NCBI GenBank assembly: GCA_000328365.1
Contig: KB307090.1
Span: forward strand, 4,135 to 68,134
From: Capitella teleta
Lineage: Eukaryota > Annelida > Polychaeta > Capitellidae
DNA: 64,000 nucleotides
Direction of reading: 5' to 3'
The notes beneath the pieces are model-generated. The model worked only from the letters and a program-made list of their open reading frames with translations. It searched no databases and was not told the DNA's origin. Both the position numbers and the translations under genes were made by a program. Position 1 is the stretch's first letter; every line of letters begins with the position of its first letter. This document shows, one piece after another, positions 25,588 to 39,466 of this stretch.

Positions 25588-28085
25588 TATATAGATCTAA
25601 CACAAACTTAAATTTTCTAGTTCCAACAAGTAGACATCCCGCAGAGGGTGCTGAAGTACCTGAGTAGAAAAAACAGTGATAACAATCACCTGTAAAGACT
25701 ACCATTGCTTGTTTGAATGTGTGTAATTTATTGCATATGAAAACATTGACGTAAACGAGCTACAAACGAAGGCATAAGCTAATCTTCTTCAAATAAGCAT
25801 GCGCGTGTACTGCTAGACCCATTTCCGAGGGGTTCATGCAGATACGCGTCCCTCTCATTGGCTCACTTGGCGCTCTCTCGAGACGTGGGCAGTGCACCAC
25901 AATCGCCTTATTTTCCTCGCCATCCGCTAAATGGAGTCTGCAGCTGGCCTGGTTTATTGGGGCTGCTGCTTTATACGTTGTGCTTCTCGCTTCTGTGAAA
26001 CCCAAAACATTAAAGTTCCCAGACACGGCCTTGAAATTCCTTTTTCTGCAACCGAAATATGTTTGTTTGCTTGTATTCCATTGTCATGAATAATTATTGT
26101 CACAATTGTCAACAGTGGTATGTGTTCTAAATATCGATGGCCGGTAAGTCGAAGTCATATAATTTAATAGCTGAATGTGGCGTCCGTTGAAATGAAACTT
26201 CGTGCTTAATGTTTGGTTGTTATGGTTCGATCACTGCTCGTGTGCAACTGGACAGAAGGCTTTTTGCGATCGATTACGTCAATGAAACCAATCCGTCACC
26301 GTAGCGATGTAACCAAGGATCTTTACCGCATCTTGATCTCGACCGATTCACACAGTTGCAGCAAGCAGGTCATTGAAATTAATGGATGGATGTAGTAACC
26401 ATATAATCACCAGAGTTGCGCAAATTAGGAATTTGGTTGCCATTTTGAGTCCAGAATTAGGAGCTCTTTCTCGTAATTAACATATGCTAATCACGAATAC
26501 CAATAGATTGCAAATAAATTGGTATAACTGTACCTATTTGCCGATAAGAGTGGTTATTATATATGATTTGCCGATATTACGAGAAATGTTCCGAATTCTG
26601 CCGCTAGAGCCAAAATGGCGCCCGTATAATTATTTGCGCTACTCTGATGATAAAGAGCACTATAGAAATGTGGCTATTTCTCCATGATCAGTATTGTGAA
26701 TGCACTTAAAGGGAGGGAGAACTGGTTAAAAATGGACTTTGAGTCGTTATTTGATGCACCAAAAATGATTCCTATGCCTGGCCCACACAAGAAATATCAT
26801 CGCTAACGATTTCGCGGGAGATATATTGCTAACTAGGCGTGACGTCAGGAGCTGTGATGAAACACCGAGTTCCCCATCTTTTACAATGGGCCTCGTCATA
26901 TCAGCGTGTCCTGCGACTAAACCCCTTGATATTTTTTTTATTTTCTTTTCGGAAATAGATAGAATAATCATTTTGCCACCAGTCAGGCGCAAACAAAAAA
27001 TATTTTTCGCTATTTTTCTTATTTTAACAAGCGATTTTCTAGGACACCTACCACGTTTCTCATCCTGAAACAGTAAAAAGGTCAGCCAGAGTGCACCACG
27101 CATGCGCTTTCGTTTCGTAAACAACAGAGATGTCCTTTTATGGCGAAGATGATCTGCTCTGATTGGCTGAAATAGATAGCTTCACGAGGGGAACGGGACC
27201 AATCAGCCATCAGCCAAACCAAGCCATCAGCTGACGTTTGCCTCCTATACTTCGCAATGGAAGCCATTCTCCCATAGGCGCAATGCTAACCCCGATATTC
27301 GGAATGCATTATTTCCTTACGCTTGCATCCAGGCATGGTGTTTTTGGCACGGAATGCTATCAATTGGTGCTATGAGTCAATACAACATCACTTAAAATTT
27401 AGTTCCCCATCCCTTGAAGAATGTCGATTCTTTGATTATGTCATCATATAAATATTTTATATATTTTGTATAAAATGCGGTTCCTATAAATGTATGCTTC
27501 AACACACGTAGGTATCACACGGAGAAAGAACATCGATTTAACAGCATAATTATATGAGCCTTAAGTGATAAGAATTATTTTATGTTAATTTAACCATTGG
27601 CATTTACCTAGAATGCAGAATTTCGCCTAATCGTGAGTGCTCGCTAGTATTAGTGTAACGAATGGCAGATGACTGAGTTGCCACAAATACACGTAAATAA
27701 ACAACACGAAAAAGACATTATAATATTCTTGGTATTTTTTTGCCTTAAGTTGGGAAGTAGCATACGGCTTTCTTTGGGCATAATATTGGACTGTCTCTTA
27801 TGCTGAATTACTCATTTGAATGTTGATATCACTTATCTTCTGCTGTAAAAGTACTGTGTACTAGTACTCGCTGCACTAGCATCGACGACATCAAGCCAAG
27901 CAAGGCCCACTGCTCCAGAAATGCATGCATTTATTGCTGTATGATTTGCTCCCTCGCGGGTGCAGCGGCATAACCATAACGCACCACTCGTAAATCATAA
28001 CGTTATGTTTCTTTATTGACTCAAAGTTAACTTGAGTCGGAATCAAAATCTCCGCATGTTGTGAAGAAGTTAAATACTTCTGAAA

Positions 28086-30104
28086 ATGGGCAAAATTAAG
28101 ATCGCCAAACGAGGCGCAACTGGAGGAGACTCAGTGCAGCGACCTACCGCTCTGGCAGAACAAATAATTGGAGATAAAACTGTGAAAGGTTCAACGCGGA
28201 CAAAAGACAGGAAGAGAAATGACGACGATGACGAGGTGAGAATTGCTCTGTTATCGCCCACTTTATATTGCTGGCTCACAGTCACAGCTCTCTTGGCTCC
28301 GTGTTCAATACTCTTCATTGTTCGCCAGTTGCTATCTTTTATATCCATTCCGTCTATCTATTTAGCCCTCTCTTTGCTCTCTTAATTGAGATTATTTAAC
28401 TTCTGCCTTCAGAATCTTTTTTTTCTTTCCTATTCTAGTTTGTTGGAGACAAGCTCTCCCGAAAGATTCTCACACAAGCGCGTTTGCAGCAGGAAGAGCT
28501 GCAACAAGAGGTTGGAATTGGGTGAGAGTCCATTGAATTTCATCAATGACGATCAGATGGTTAGAATTAACGCTTCTCCAGGAAACATAAGAAAAAGATA
28601 AAGAAAGCAGTGAGTTTGGGGGCCGGTCCCTCAGAAACTCAGCATGACTCTGATTCCGAAACTGAATTCAAACCCGAAGATTACGAGGCAATCGTGAGTC
28701 ATGCAGTCTTTCTAAGCGATGGTTTTGAACTATTTACACCGAGCGAGCAGGAGGTTGATGAGGAGGATGAGCGAGCCCTCGCTATGTTCATGTCCGCACA
28801 AGCTCCCACGCAAAGAACCCTCGCAGACATCATTCAGGAGAAAATAACCGAGAAACAGACAGAAATTCGGTCGGAAATCGACGGTCAGAGAACGCGGTAA
28901 TATTGCCGCTTGGGTTAGCATTAAATTGCGTCTCTGCAGATAACGCCAGTCTGGAAGTGAAAGATTTGGATGACAGAGTTGTGGCAATGTACAGAGGAGT
29001 CCGTGATATCCTTACAAAATACCGCAGCGGTCCTCTGCCAAAAGCGCTCAAAATTGTCCCGCACTTGGCCAACTGGGAACAGGTGAGTTGAGGATGTGTT
29101 GGAGGATTTTTTCATTGACGCTTCACTCTTTATCTCTTTTTCAGGTTTTGTATCTGACGGAACCGGAGCAGTGGTCTGCGGCCGCTATGTACCAAGTGAC
29201 GAGAATCTTTGCCTCGAACCTCAACGCTAAAATGGCACAAAGGTCAAATGAGATATTGTTATGTCATCTTCCTTGTGCTGTGTTGAAATCTAATTTGCTT
29301 TTTCTCAACTGTGAAATAATGTTTTCTACAAACTCAATTCTGATAATTTAATATCTTTGCATTCCTTCCTCAGGTTCTTCAATTTAGTGTTGTACCCACG
29401 TATACGGGATGACATAGCTGAATACAAGCGGCTGAATTTCCACCTGTACATGGTAGGTTGCCACCTGCATCTCCCTGATCATGCATTCACTATTGCGTCG
29501 CAGGCCGTGAGGAAATCTCTCTTCAAACCCGCCGCCTTCTTCAAGGGAATCCTCCTTCCTCTCTGCGAGGTATGCGATTTTCCGCTTTCACATCTGCGAT
29601 TCACTTTTTCTTTTTCCCAGTCTGGGACATGCACCCTACGTGAAGCGATCATCGTGGCCAGTATTCTGGGCAAGAACTCCGTGCCCATGTTGCACTCGGC
29701 AGCCGCTCTGTTGAAAATCGCCGAGATGAGCTACACGGGCGCGAACTCAATCTTCCTTCGAACTCTCCTGGATAAAAAGTACGCTCTGCCCTACAGAGTC
29801 ATCGACGCTGTCGTCTTTCACTTCCTGGGGTCAGTTTATTTATACCTTGCATTTCGTGAAGTTTAACGTTTGGTTGCACAGTTTCCGCTCTGAGCAGAGG
29901 GAACTTCCTGTTTTATGGCACCAGAGTTTATTAACCTTTGTGCAGCGTTACAAAGAGGACATTTCGTCTGAGCAGAAGGAAGGACTCATGGATCTCCTCC
30001 GCATCCAGCAACATCCAGGAATCACGCCTGAAATCAGACGTGAGCTGATTCGCTCCAAGTGCAGAGATGCGGAGACTGCTCCCTCGCAAGCTATGGAGGA
30101 TTAA
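28086..30104 (+). CDS. BYSL: Bystin, ribosome small-subunit assembly factor
   Basis: Exons: 28086-28235, 28439-28521, 28582-28883, 28940-29082, 29145-29242, 29374-29452, 29504-29569, 29621-29829, 29882-30104. Phases all match, giving 450 aa (human 437). Bystin (yeast Enp1) is a nuclear/nucleolar factor required for 18S rRNA processing and 40S export. The C-terminal two-thirds align closely with vertebrate bystin, for example [45 protein letters not shown] and RELPVLWHQ. The N-terminus has the usual basic and acidic stretches, including KHKKKIKK. The third exon donor is the weak CGACG|GTCAGA: the stronger-looking GTAATA 13 nt downstream does not keep the frame. Introns are mostly 50-210 nt. 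The start matches the family N-terminus ([10 protein letters not shown]). Confidence 0.96.
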
Positions 30105-30744
30105 ACATTTATTTTGACATTTGTTTCGTCGCTGTTCATTTCGGATTACTCTTTTGTTATTTGCTCTAATTGTAATGGAGTGACCTTAAATGGCAGTGGT
30201 TTTATTTAAATTTATTCTATGTATATCAACCTCTTGTGGTTATGAGTTTTATATTAAAAAATCCTACTTGGAAAAAGAAGACTGGTGTTGTTCTCCCCAT
30301 TTAACGCTAATGTATCTTGCGTGTGTGATGCCGACACCTCAGCATGCAGCAGGCGTCGTTACTCGTTCAGTTGCAGTAATCTTGGGTTCCATGGAAAGGA
30401 AAGATTACATTGTCATAACGTACTGTGAACTTTTTAATTTCTGCTGTTTTATGCTGAAGGAATAATCCACAGGGAGGCATATTTCTGCCATCAAGCATTT
30501 TCTAATTCTCAAAATAATTAGCTCTTAACTGGGCTTTGTACCATTTTTTTAAATATATAATTCTTTTTAAGATTCCCACTAAGGGTTGATTAAAGGATTG
30601 GCAAATGAAGAAATTAATCATTGCATCTTGGTTCCCTTTTATATTTTTCTGAGGTACAAATTAATAAATAATTAACTAATAATTCCTTTAAAACATCAGC
30701 ACCATCAAATACGTGATACTCGCGGGTAATCATAACGCACTTGA

Positions 30745-30758
30745 GTTACCATGACAAC
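30745..30758. promoter_or_regulatory. RFX X-box-like palindrome
   Basis: GTTACCATGACAAC fits the imperfect palindrome bound by RFX transcription factors (GTTRCC AT GGYAAC) with one difference. It lies about 640 bp downstream of bystin. Sequence match only. Confidence 0.45.
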
Positions 30759-31689
30759 CATAGACCATCGGCCTTCGCTTCGAAATTTCATCGGTAACCT
30801 CAATATCGCGATTCTCGCGGGCAATCATAACGTAAACCTAACGTAAATTTGGCATTCCAACTGCAACATGCACATTTGACTGATTACATGTATTACTGTA
30901 GAACAGGAAATTTCTGCGGACTGCAAATCTCAAATCTCTGCCGTAATACTAATACTAGTTTGTCTTATAGCATCGCAGCAATATAGGCCTACTAGTATCT
31001 TGGTGCTAGGGGTGGACACCTAATGAGCTGTCCGGGGAAGTGTCATCTGAAATGAGAAAAAAAGTATATATAATATTATTATTAGTGTATATGAAGGATA
31101 TGGATGGAAGATGTGGGTGACACTGCGTGACACTGTGGGTGACACTGTGTCTTAGCCCGTCTTAGCAGTTGGCTCTGGTTGCACGAAACGCTCGTGTCTA
31201 ATCCACCACACACTGTTAGATTAACGTATATCGCATTCCGTTCTGTGTATGCTTGAAATCTGCTCACTCACCGGTAATGAAGCCCCCTGAGTGGGTTTGT
31301 CGCTGAAAACGAAACAATGAGAAGGAAATCCGCACCGTGGACCAGTGCAACGATTGTGCTGAGGGCCAAGTGTGTGTTATACGTTATGACGCAATACGTT
31401 ATGATGACCATCTTATGTGTGGTTGTTATTTTCTTCTGCGGGTTGCGGCTTTCATCATGGAGATGAGCTGTAGGCTATATTGCAAAAGAAACGCGATTGT
31501 TTGGTTATGCCAATACCACATTCCGGGTTTGCATATTCCATAGACACGAATTTTCGTGCGTAATAAGCTAAACATATTTCTGAAATTTCCAAAAGAACAA
31601 ATGGAATTAATTAGCCTGGTTTAATTGGAGGTACAATCGACAAGGGGTCAGAATGAAAATGCTCGATTTTCATGGTCAGATATTCCCAG

Positions 31690-32360
31690 TCCTCTGACTC
31701 ATACGCCAATGAAACATGAGAGGATTTTTAGGCCAAATTTCTCAATGAGACTCTCACCCCTGCCCTGTGGGATGTTGGTACAACCCTGGATCAGCTCTCT
31801 GCTATTGTGGAGAGACGGGAAATGATGCGAAATTGCTGACTTCAGTTTATCCCATAAATGTTCAATTGGCGAAAACTTGGGAGATGTGCCAACCGTGACA
31901 ATGCCGGGATTTCGTTTTTCTTCTTCAAGAAGTCTGCGATGACTATAAAAAGGTTATAAAATAAATAATATAAAAAGGTGAGCATTATTTTGCTGAATTG
32001 TCTGGATATTCGTAACCCGGATTTGGGATCTTTGATGGGAATCTCTGCAGATATTGGTCGATCGCATTCCTCCCTTTTTGCACATTCAGTAAATATGGCT
32101 GTCTTGAACTAGTCCTAGTCCTGAGCTCGCCGGATCCGTCAGTCCTGTTGGTTTGCTGTCCCTCTTAGGCATCCAGAACTGGGTCAATCCAGGGTGGACT
32201 TGGTTTCTTCTGCTCGATGACACATTTGTTGAATGGTTGATGCACTGTATCCGATTTGGCGGTTTGTGACTTTTGGATCAACTCCACGCTCCAGAAGGCT
32301 TCTGGATACTACCCTTCAGGAAGCTGTCAGGCTTCCCAGAGTGCAAATTTTTCAAAAGTC
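31690..32360 (-). mobile_element. Tc1/mariner-like transposase relic
   Basis: On the minus strand, 31930-31690 encodes the C-terminal catalytic part of a Tc1-type DDE transposase, including SPKFSPIEHLWDKLKSAI (the third catalytic acidic residue is the Glu of PIEHLW) and later SRELIQGCTNIPQ. A region at about 32350-32200 on the same strand resembles the N-terminal helix-turn-helix (TNRQIGYSASTIQQMC). The middle catalytic part is missing or too diverged, and stops interrupt the frame. No terminal inverted repeats were found. It is an old, dead copy. Confidence 0.75.
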
Positions 32361-33051
32361 TAATTGCTTTCGAGTAAAGCACTCGTTGGAGTTACATTCC
32401 CGTCAATTTCATCTTCTATAAAAGTCATATTGTTATGGGAGTACCCGGTAGAATGTTTACCAGGATTCAGGGATTTGCTGCTCAAAGAAATCAATTTTGG
32501 ACCGCAAACGGTTTGGAAATTAAAAGAGTAGACTTGTGCAATATGTAGAATACACCTGTATGCCCAAACATTAATTAACTAATTATTAAGCCAATTTTAG
32601 ATCGTTGTGTTTCTTTTATACCTAAGTATATTAGCTACGATAAGTGGATAACATCCCGTAGCCAAGTGTTCGTCAATTTCAGGTTTGACTCGGACAAAAT
32701 TGCAGCATAATTAATATTTAGTAAACCCGATGCAGAATTGTAAGTTGCACAACATATCCGAAACCTGTTAAAATCCGCGTTGAGGAAAAAACCTTAAGTT
32801 GGATATAAAATCCGGTCATGGGGAAAACAAAAATGTTTAGTACTTGTATGTTTCTCAAAGGTATCATTAATGACATGGTAGAACAGATTTTCAGCCCTGT
32901 TATTGTGCTCAAAGTGTAGAATGGGTTTTGCTCTCAATGAATTATCCAGTATAGCACGTAATATCTCACGTTATTTAATCGAATCGTGGAGAAAGAACTA
33001 GTTCTGAAACATCGATTTCTATACAGAAGCTACAAAAACATAATCATCGTA

Positions 33052-33061
33052 TTTAAAAAAA

Positions 33062-33100
<39 letters not shown>

Positions 33101-33107
33101 AAAAACC
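33052..33107. repeat. A-rich/(AAAT)n microsatellite
   Basis: A run of A residues followed by about ten AAAT repeats. Confidence 0.85.
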
Positions 33108-34301
33108 CAGAAAAATGCACGAAATGTGCGCAGAATAATACTTTAATACTTGATGTCATGTACTACCAAAATCCAGCGTAATTAATCTTTTTCGACTCCT
33201 ATAATAAAATAAAAAAGTAAAAGTGTACCGGCCGGGTATGCCCCATTAACCCAGTCCATTGTGGATTTGACCCGGACACAATTGCTGAACCATCATGTTA
33301 TAACCACGGAAATAGTGAGGGGCGAAACTTCGCACTTATACGAATGCATGTACATGCATGTATTGCCATGTTACGATGTTGCGGCATAGATAAAAAAAAA
33401 AAATAGTTAAGAATCCGAATTTCAAAATGTAGCATCTTTTTGCAATAATTAATTAGGCTTTCTGCCCAGAATAGTTAATTATACATGTATTTTTATTCTA
33501 TTTTATCCTTTGTTCATTGCTTTTTCTTTTCCAAAATAAACTTCCTTCCTTCCTATCTATGAAAGCATGAAAACACTGCATGATAGTAATGAAGTGCTAA
33601 TTTAACTCAACAGTACGGGGGGGGGGGGGCGCTCCGCTATAGGATTGCTGAAAATACATCACAATGATTGAACTGCGTCTCTTGTTACTTATCACGCGAA
33701 AGTGCATAATATAATAATAATATAATATCATATCATATCATAGAACAGTTCGCATTATCACGACTGCTGTCACTAACACTTAGGAGATTCAGCGCGGAGT
33801 AACCTGATATCGATTTCGGATTTAGACACCTGTGAACCCCAAGATTTAATCACTAATAGGTCCACATATGAATCTGTCTGTTTATACTTCATGCCTTAGA
33901 GTTTATGACGTGGGAAATCCCGGAAAATTGAACTACAAGGCGAGTCATACCCTCGAGGTTTCAGTGACACGTAGCAATAACAAAAGACAAGTAAGCCAGG
34001 GACCGAAGTGATATTCTCGCGCTGTGTAGATTACGCTAGCCTGAATTCATGGCCTCTATTTCGCGTATCTTCCTCTTCTGTGTACTGGTTGAGTAATTCG
34101 TGGCCTCATTTCGCCAATTCAGACCGAGGACATGTCCCCAAGGACACAATGAGGCTGAAGGGTCGGACCTTCGTCATTCCTCTTCGCCGCTTCCTTTACT
34201 CTTCTTAGAGCGTGCCCTGAATCTCAAATCTCGCTGCCCTGGCACAAAATCACATGCTGACAATTTGCTTAATGTGCACGCCGCATTGGTCGCTCGCAAT
34301 G

Positions 34302-34327
34302 CCCCCCCCCCACACACACACACACAC
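34302..34327. repeat. C-run and (CA)n microsatellite
   Basis: About ten C residues followed by eight CA repeats. Confidence 0.85.
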
Positions 34328-37300
34328 CTCTGACCATAACCCTTGACCATCACTTTTGGGCTGCACAATCGACGTTTCAATTTGCTCACGAATTTTATCA
34401 CAGACCATTGGTATAAGATATTACAGGCCTACACTTTTTATTTCTTTCAAAATTCAGGTGATTGTCAGCGGATTCTAGCAGACGCAAAATGGAATTTCAA
34501 TGTTTGTCCTCGGATTAGTGAACACAGAACCTTTTCTGTGTGTCCAGCACTGTCCCCCACATCGCATCGAAAGAAAAGCTTTTATTCACAATGCAAACGA
34601 GGCCAGTAAAATTAACGATGCAATCCTCACATCAAAGGTCACTGAACCCTCGCTGCCTTCATCTGTACATGCACTGAGTCCCAATGGATTAGCATGGTCA
34701 GCTCTCAAGAGAGATCTGCAAAGTTTCAATCTCATACGGAAAATGCCGACATGAACAGATAATTAGGTCAGTGGAAGAAAGTGATGAGAGCTGGAGAGCT
34801 AATTTATTCGCTGAGCACTTCAGTCTGCTCTACAAATTGCCATACTTCAGTCAGGCGAAGGACTAGCTAGCTCAGGGACGATTGCACCTCAAAGCGCTAC
34901 CGATATGCTGCCATGGTGAACTAGACTCCTTCTGCGTGAGCCAAAGGTCGTGTTTATGACATGCATTGCTCCAATTCCCGCTTGATAGTTGAGTGAGGTT
35001 GACATGCGTTTGCAATATGCATCCATGCGTGCCCTGATTAATGGAAAATTTTGATCAAACAGAGCAACAGCATTGCGCTAAATGGTTATGAGGGGCGTGT
35101 ATGGGGTACCTGGGCATCACGTAGAGGTATATGCGTATTTGCATATCACTAACATAAATATAGAACAGACTATGAAAAATAAAGAAGACTCTTTTTGTTC
35201 ATTCTTGCATTGAGAGCAGTGTATTTATATGCACTAACGTGAACCCGTAAGGAGACACATGTCTTGGAAACAGCTCTTCGTGGAGTCACATTTCTCTGTG
35301 CATTGATGAGAGTTTTCGTTATTCTTTTTATTTAAGACCCTGGATGCCCAGATCTTGATGTGAATGGGCTGAATGACGACGGCTGTTCGACTCAAGTACA
35401 GTATAGAAAGTACACTAGCACCACTGTATTCGCTATCATCACGGAATATGGGTGGAATATTGTTAAGGATGATTTGCCATGTGGTGGACACAAATACGTT
35501 CATATAATTATGACGACGCCCTTGGTTGCACCCACACATGGCCATAGGTGACTTCTACCGAACCCAGGAGCCTTTCAGCGGCAAATCAAAGCGGATTTAG
35601 TGCGAAATATTCGCCCGAGGCACATGCAGCATCGAACAACATCTCCGGACATCGATCCGACCCTGATGGCGCGAGGTGTCATCTCCTGGAAAACAGGCCA
35701 AGATGCCACTCATGAATATGCAATCGCCTTTCAGTGTGTTGCTCAGTTTCCGGGCCATTTTCTACTCAGTGTCAGGAACAATTTGAAGGAACGGGATACC
35801 GTTGAAAAAAGGTTACCGCTTCTCTCAGACGGGATGCAAAGTCTGTGAAATAGATCACTGTAATTATATTATCGCATAGCGACTGATTAAAGTATAATAG
35901 TGATGAATCCTTATTACGACGATTGATGAGTAGTATTCTGTGATGGAAACTATTGTGTATGGGGCGTTTTATCCTGATCCTGTGCAATTGTTATAATTCA
36001 TCGATTTTTGTGTCTTGCAACAGCAATACCGGAATGAAATCTCTCTCACACAGAGGCTGCTGCTTGGCTGCAATGTGATACATTGCTGTAAATGAATGAG
36101 CTCTTCGCAGTCTTTTATAAAAGATGATCGACTTTGCAGTGAATCTAAAAGAGCGCCGCTTCCTTTCCATTACACTGTCTTGTTATATATAGATAGATAT
36201 GATAAGATAAAAGATTTGCAAAGTAAGGACAAATTAAAAATGGCAGATTCATCCGATGCACATATGTATCCACCAACACAGAACTACTTTGTCCATCGTA
36301 AAATGCAAATATTTGTAGGCATTGAACGTAGAAAAGCTCATATTGAAATATACTTCGTAGGCCATACAGGTTCTTAGTAGGAAGCTGATTACACTGCACT
36401 GTTCTTAACTTTGGTCCGCGTCAGATAAATCCCCACATATCAAGGAAGAATCATATTGTCCAACTGTAGCAGATACTTATCCTTACAGAAATATCGACAA
36501 GCAAGCTATATTGTGTCACTGGTCGGTGTAAAAAATACTGTGTTTGGGTGACATATTGTGCATGTGAGCATAATGTGCGGAATTAGCTCCTTTTGGACGG
36601 AAGCTTTAGTCTCGAAAGCTGCAAAATCCTATTACATAATTCGGAAATAACGCCTCCCAATAGAGTCGTTTAATTTCTGGATGGCTGAATCAGGAGCAAA
36701 GGGTTCCAGTTACAACGAGTCCTCAGCCGGAAGTAAAACGAGATCGAATGTCTGCGAAGCAGGTTTCGTCTTCTTGCATTTTGTGAATTGCTGAAGCTCT
36801 GTTATAGTTTCTTCGTTCACCTGTTAATTAGAATTAGAACAATTAATTACGCGATTTAGGGAAGTCCCTTATCGGTTCTGATATTTATTGATTTGTCTAC
36901 TGCATGCATATTTATCTATTGTGTTCTGACTTTTTTTTTTTTTTTTTTTTTAATCTGACATCTTGTTTGCAAATAAACTGATATTATTATATTAATGCAA
37001 TTAACCTGTGCCTATAGTCAGGCAAGAAGAAAGTGTCTGCTAGTGTCACCAATGCAATGCGGACAGCGTGCTTTCAATGCTGGTGCAGAAGGTTGGACGT
37101 GTTGCAAGGATTGCTCGAAATGGGCATAAGCTTCTAAGCCTTTTTGTTGAAAGGACACATGTCCTTAAAGAGCATCCCCGTGGATTTCTGTATGATTACC
37201 TTGCAATTAGCCGACACGCAATTCAGCGTGAATATAATTGCTAAAAAGAAGGTTGTGCATGTGTCCGCCTCGGAGGACGACGTTGATGAGATGGCAGGCG

Positions 37301-38391
37301 GATGATCATGCAAAATCCTCTCTCCAGACACCATTAAGCCAATTGAGAGAACAGATGAGCGAACGGCACAACGAAAAAGATGGTAGAGGCTGTTCAAAAG
37401 CCGAAAGCCACCGAGGAAAAACTGACCCTTAAGACGGTCACTTACGACCTTGGCTCCATTGACCAGCGTCGCGTGGTTATTTCTGGCGTTCTTTTATTGA
37501 GCAAACCCACACGGGCTATATATGCACACAGAAGTAATTCAAGCAATGGGAAGTCTAGAGCCTTGCGACATTTTCGTTTCTATAATTGAATGGGTGTATA
37601 CACACAGCGCCAAGGTTACAATCAGATACCCGGGGCATGTATATATAAATGCAACGGCAGAAGCGCAATGTTTATTAGTATCCTATTACCATCGATGGGA
37701 TGGGGTTGGATGGGGCAATATGTGTGGGATCCGGCCACCGTGGCTGCCGAAGAACGCCGCCCTATTATGATGCTGTGATTTACCAGCCGATAAGCGTTTG
37801 TTCTTGGTGGGTCTTGTGCACTGGCACTGGTAACTCTGATCTACAGACTGAAGGGCAGGAAAGGGCTCTGTGTTTGTGAGCGAAATCCGTGGGTGGAGTT
37901 GCCTCTGCACGAGGGGATGAATTAAGCGTCGAAAGTATTTAGGCTTCTGCTCTTGAGAAGCAATGAATGCCAGATAGGACGACCTTGTTGATTGCTATTA
38001 TCTCGAGCGCTTTAAGCTCAGCGTTGCTCAGATTCCCTCCGCGTCAATTCGACGCAACAAGTGAGTTACCCTAGGGTTGGCATTCGACGTGCTACTAGTA
38101 CAGCTTCCACGCTGCTGCAAGGGGCCTGCGTAAAGCGGTTCTCTTATCCCGCTGGCTGTCGGCGGCGGCGTCATTTGGCCAGGGACGGCGGCAGGTGCCT
38201 CATCAGTCCTTGATTGACGCGAGACATCGTTACGAAACGGAAAGAAAAGCATTCTGAGGGCCTAGTTCTAGAAGCGTGGCTGCTGCGCCGACATGGACAT
38301 CCTGGATAGCGATCAGGATTCGACATGAACGGTACAAGGCAAGCAGGAGCCGCGTCTCATTCGGGAATAACTGCGCTGCTTTGAGGGATCA

Positions 38392-39432
38392 ATGGGAAGC
38401 GCGAAGTCACGACACACTAAGGCAGGGTCACCATGGCCCGCATCCTGCGCAATGTTTGTTGTGCATGTGCTGCTCATCATCAGCGCGGTGTGCGCATCGC
38501 CTTCAACGTTCCCAGCACACCATGAGTTCGTCTTTGACAGCTCTGAACCCGCCTCCAGCCAACTGATTGAAGCGCTCCATAATCTGCAAATGCTGCCCAA
38601 CCCCGCGTATTGCTATGGTTTCAGAAAAGCAGTGCGTACCCACAGCGGCCCATCGGAGGAGGACATTGTCTTTGCGTTGTACATCTCAAGACGATCCGAT
38701 GATCTCACAAACTGCTCAATGGATACCATGCCTTTCACTAGCTCTCCTAGTGTTGAGGAGTCAAGTATCAATCGTGAAGTTACTGCAACAAACACAGCCA
38801 ACAGGGTTGCAAACAGTAACCTTCAAGATGACGACGGTAGGAATGTTTGATTTGATTCTATGCTCATCAACGTCCTGGGAGCTTCAATACATTTATTTAT
38901 TTCTTTTGCGTCTTGAAATTCGCGCATTTAGTTTATAAAGAGCTGTTCGTGACACAATTGCATCGTGAGTGTTGTCGTGAATGTTTTATCGTATTGCCTT
39001 GATGTGATCAAGTTGTCTTGTAGTAGTATCGTCCATGAATTGTACTAGATACAGGCTGAGCTGTCTTAACACAACGTGCGTCATTCTATAGCGAGTGACT
39101 TGTATAAATTAGATTAAATTGATCAAAACTCTTGCTTGCATACATGAATACACCGATATTATATTAGTGTTTATGGGGTATAAACATTTGCATACATTCC
39201 CATGGGTTACTTGCAATAATGTTTACAGCACACACACTTGACTGTCTAATCTCCTCTGCTATTTACGGCTCTAAGTATCGGAAAATCTGAGCTGGGATTT
39301 GTCGATATTGACTCAATAATGAAAGCACGTCATCATAGTAGCAGACCTTGCCATCGATCTGCGAACTGATAATGGCTACAAATGACCAATTGTAAGTATA
39401 ACCGCCTATTTGCAGAGGGAATGACAGCCCCC

Positions 39433-39466
<34 letters not shown>

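Larger units (their letters stand above)
16390..28085. other. Gene-poor interval between receptor and bystin
   Basis: I recognise no protein-coding gene in these 11.7 kb. They must hold the receptor promoter (upstream of 16389 on the minus strand) and the bystin promoter (upstream of 28086). Identified content: a hairpin at 18230, a G-rich run at 20875, a 38-bp duplication at 21226, a CCAAT-rich tandem array at 23284 and a SINE at 25261. A minus-strand open frame of 125 codons at 26747-27124 has no recognisable domain and is left uncalled. Confidence 0.5.
30105..38391. other. Interval without recognised host genes
   Basis: About 8.3 kb. It contains a possible bystin poly(A) signal ATTAAA at 30253-30258, an RFX-like site at 30745, a Tc1/mariner relic at 31690-32360, an (AAAT)n stretch, a C/CA run and a poly-T run at 36931-36951. 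The remaining open frames are under 105 codons and show no family I recognise. Confidence 0.5.

Noticed and set aside
26747-27124. 125-codon minus-strand open frame
   Set aside because: No recognised domain, no signal or splice context, and the local A/T-runs make a chance open frame plausible.
35234-35551. Overlapping open frames on both strands, suspected transposase remnant
   Set aside because: No catalytic motif, terminal repeat or target duplication could be found.
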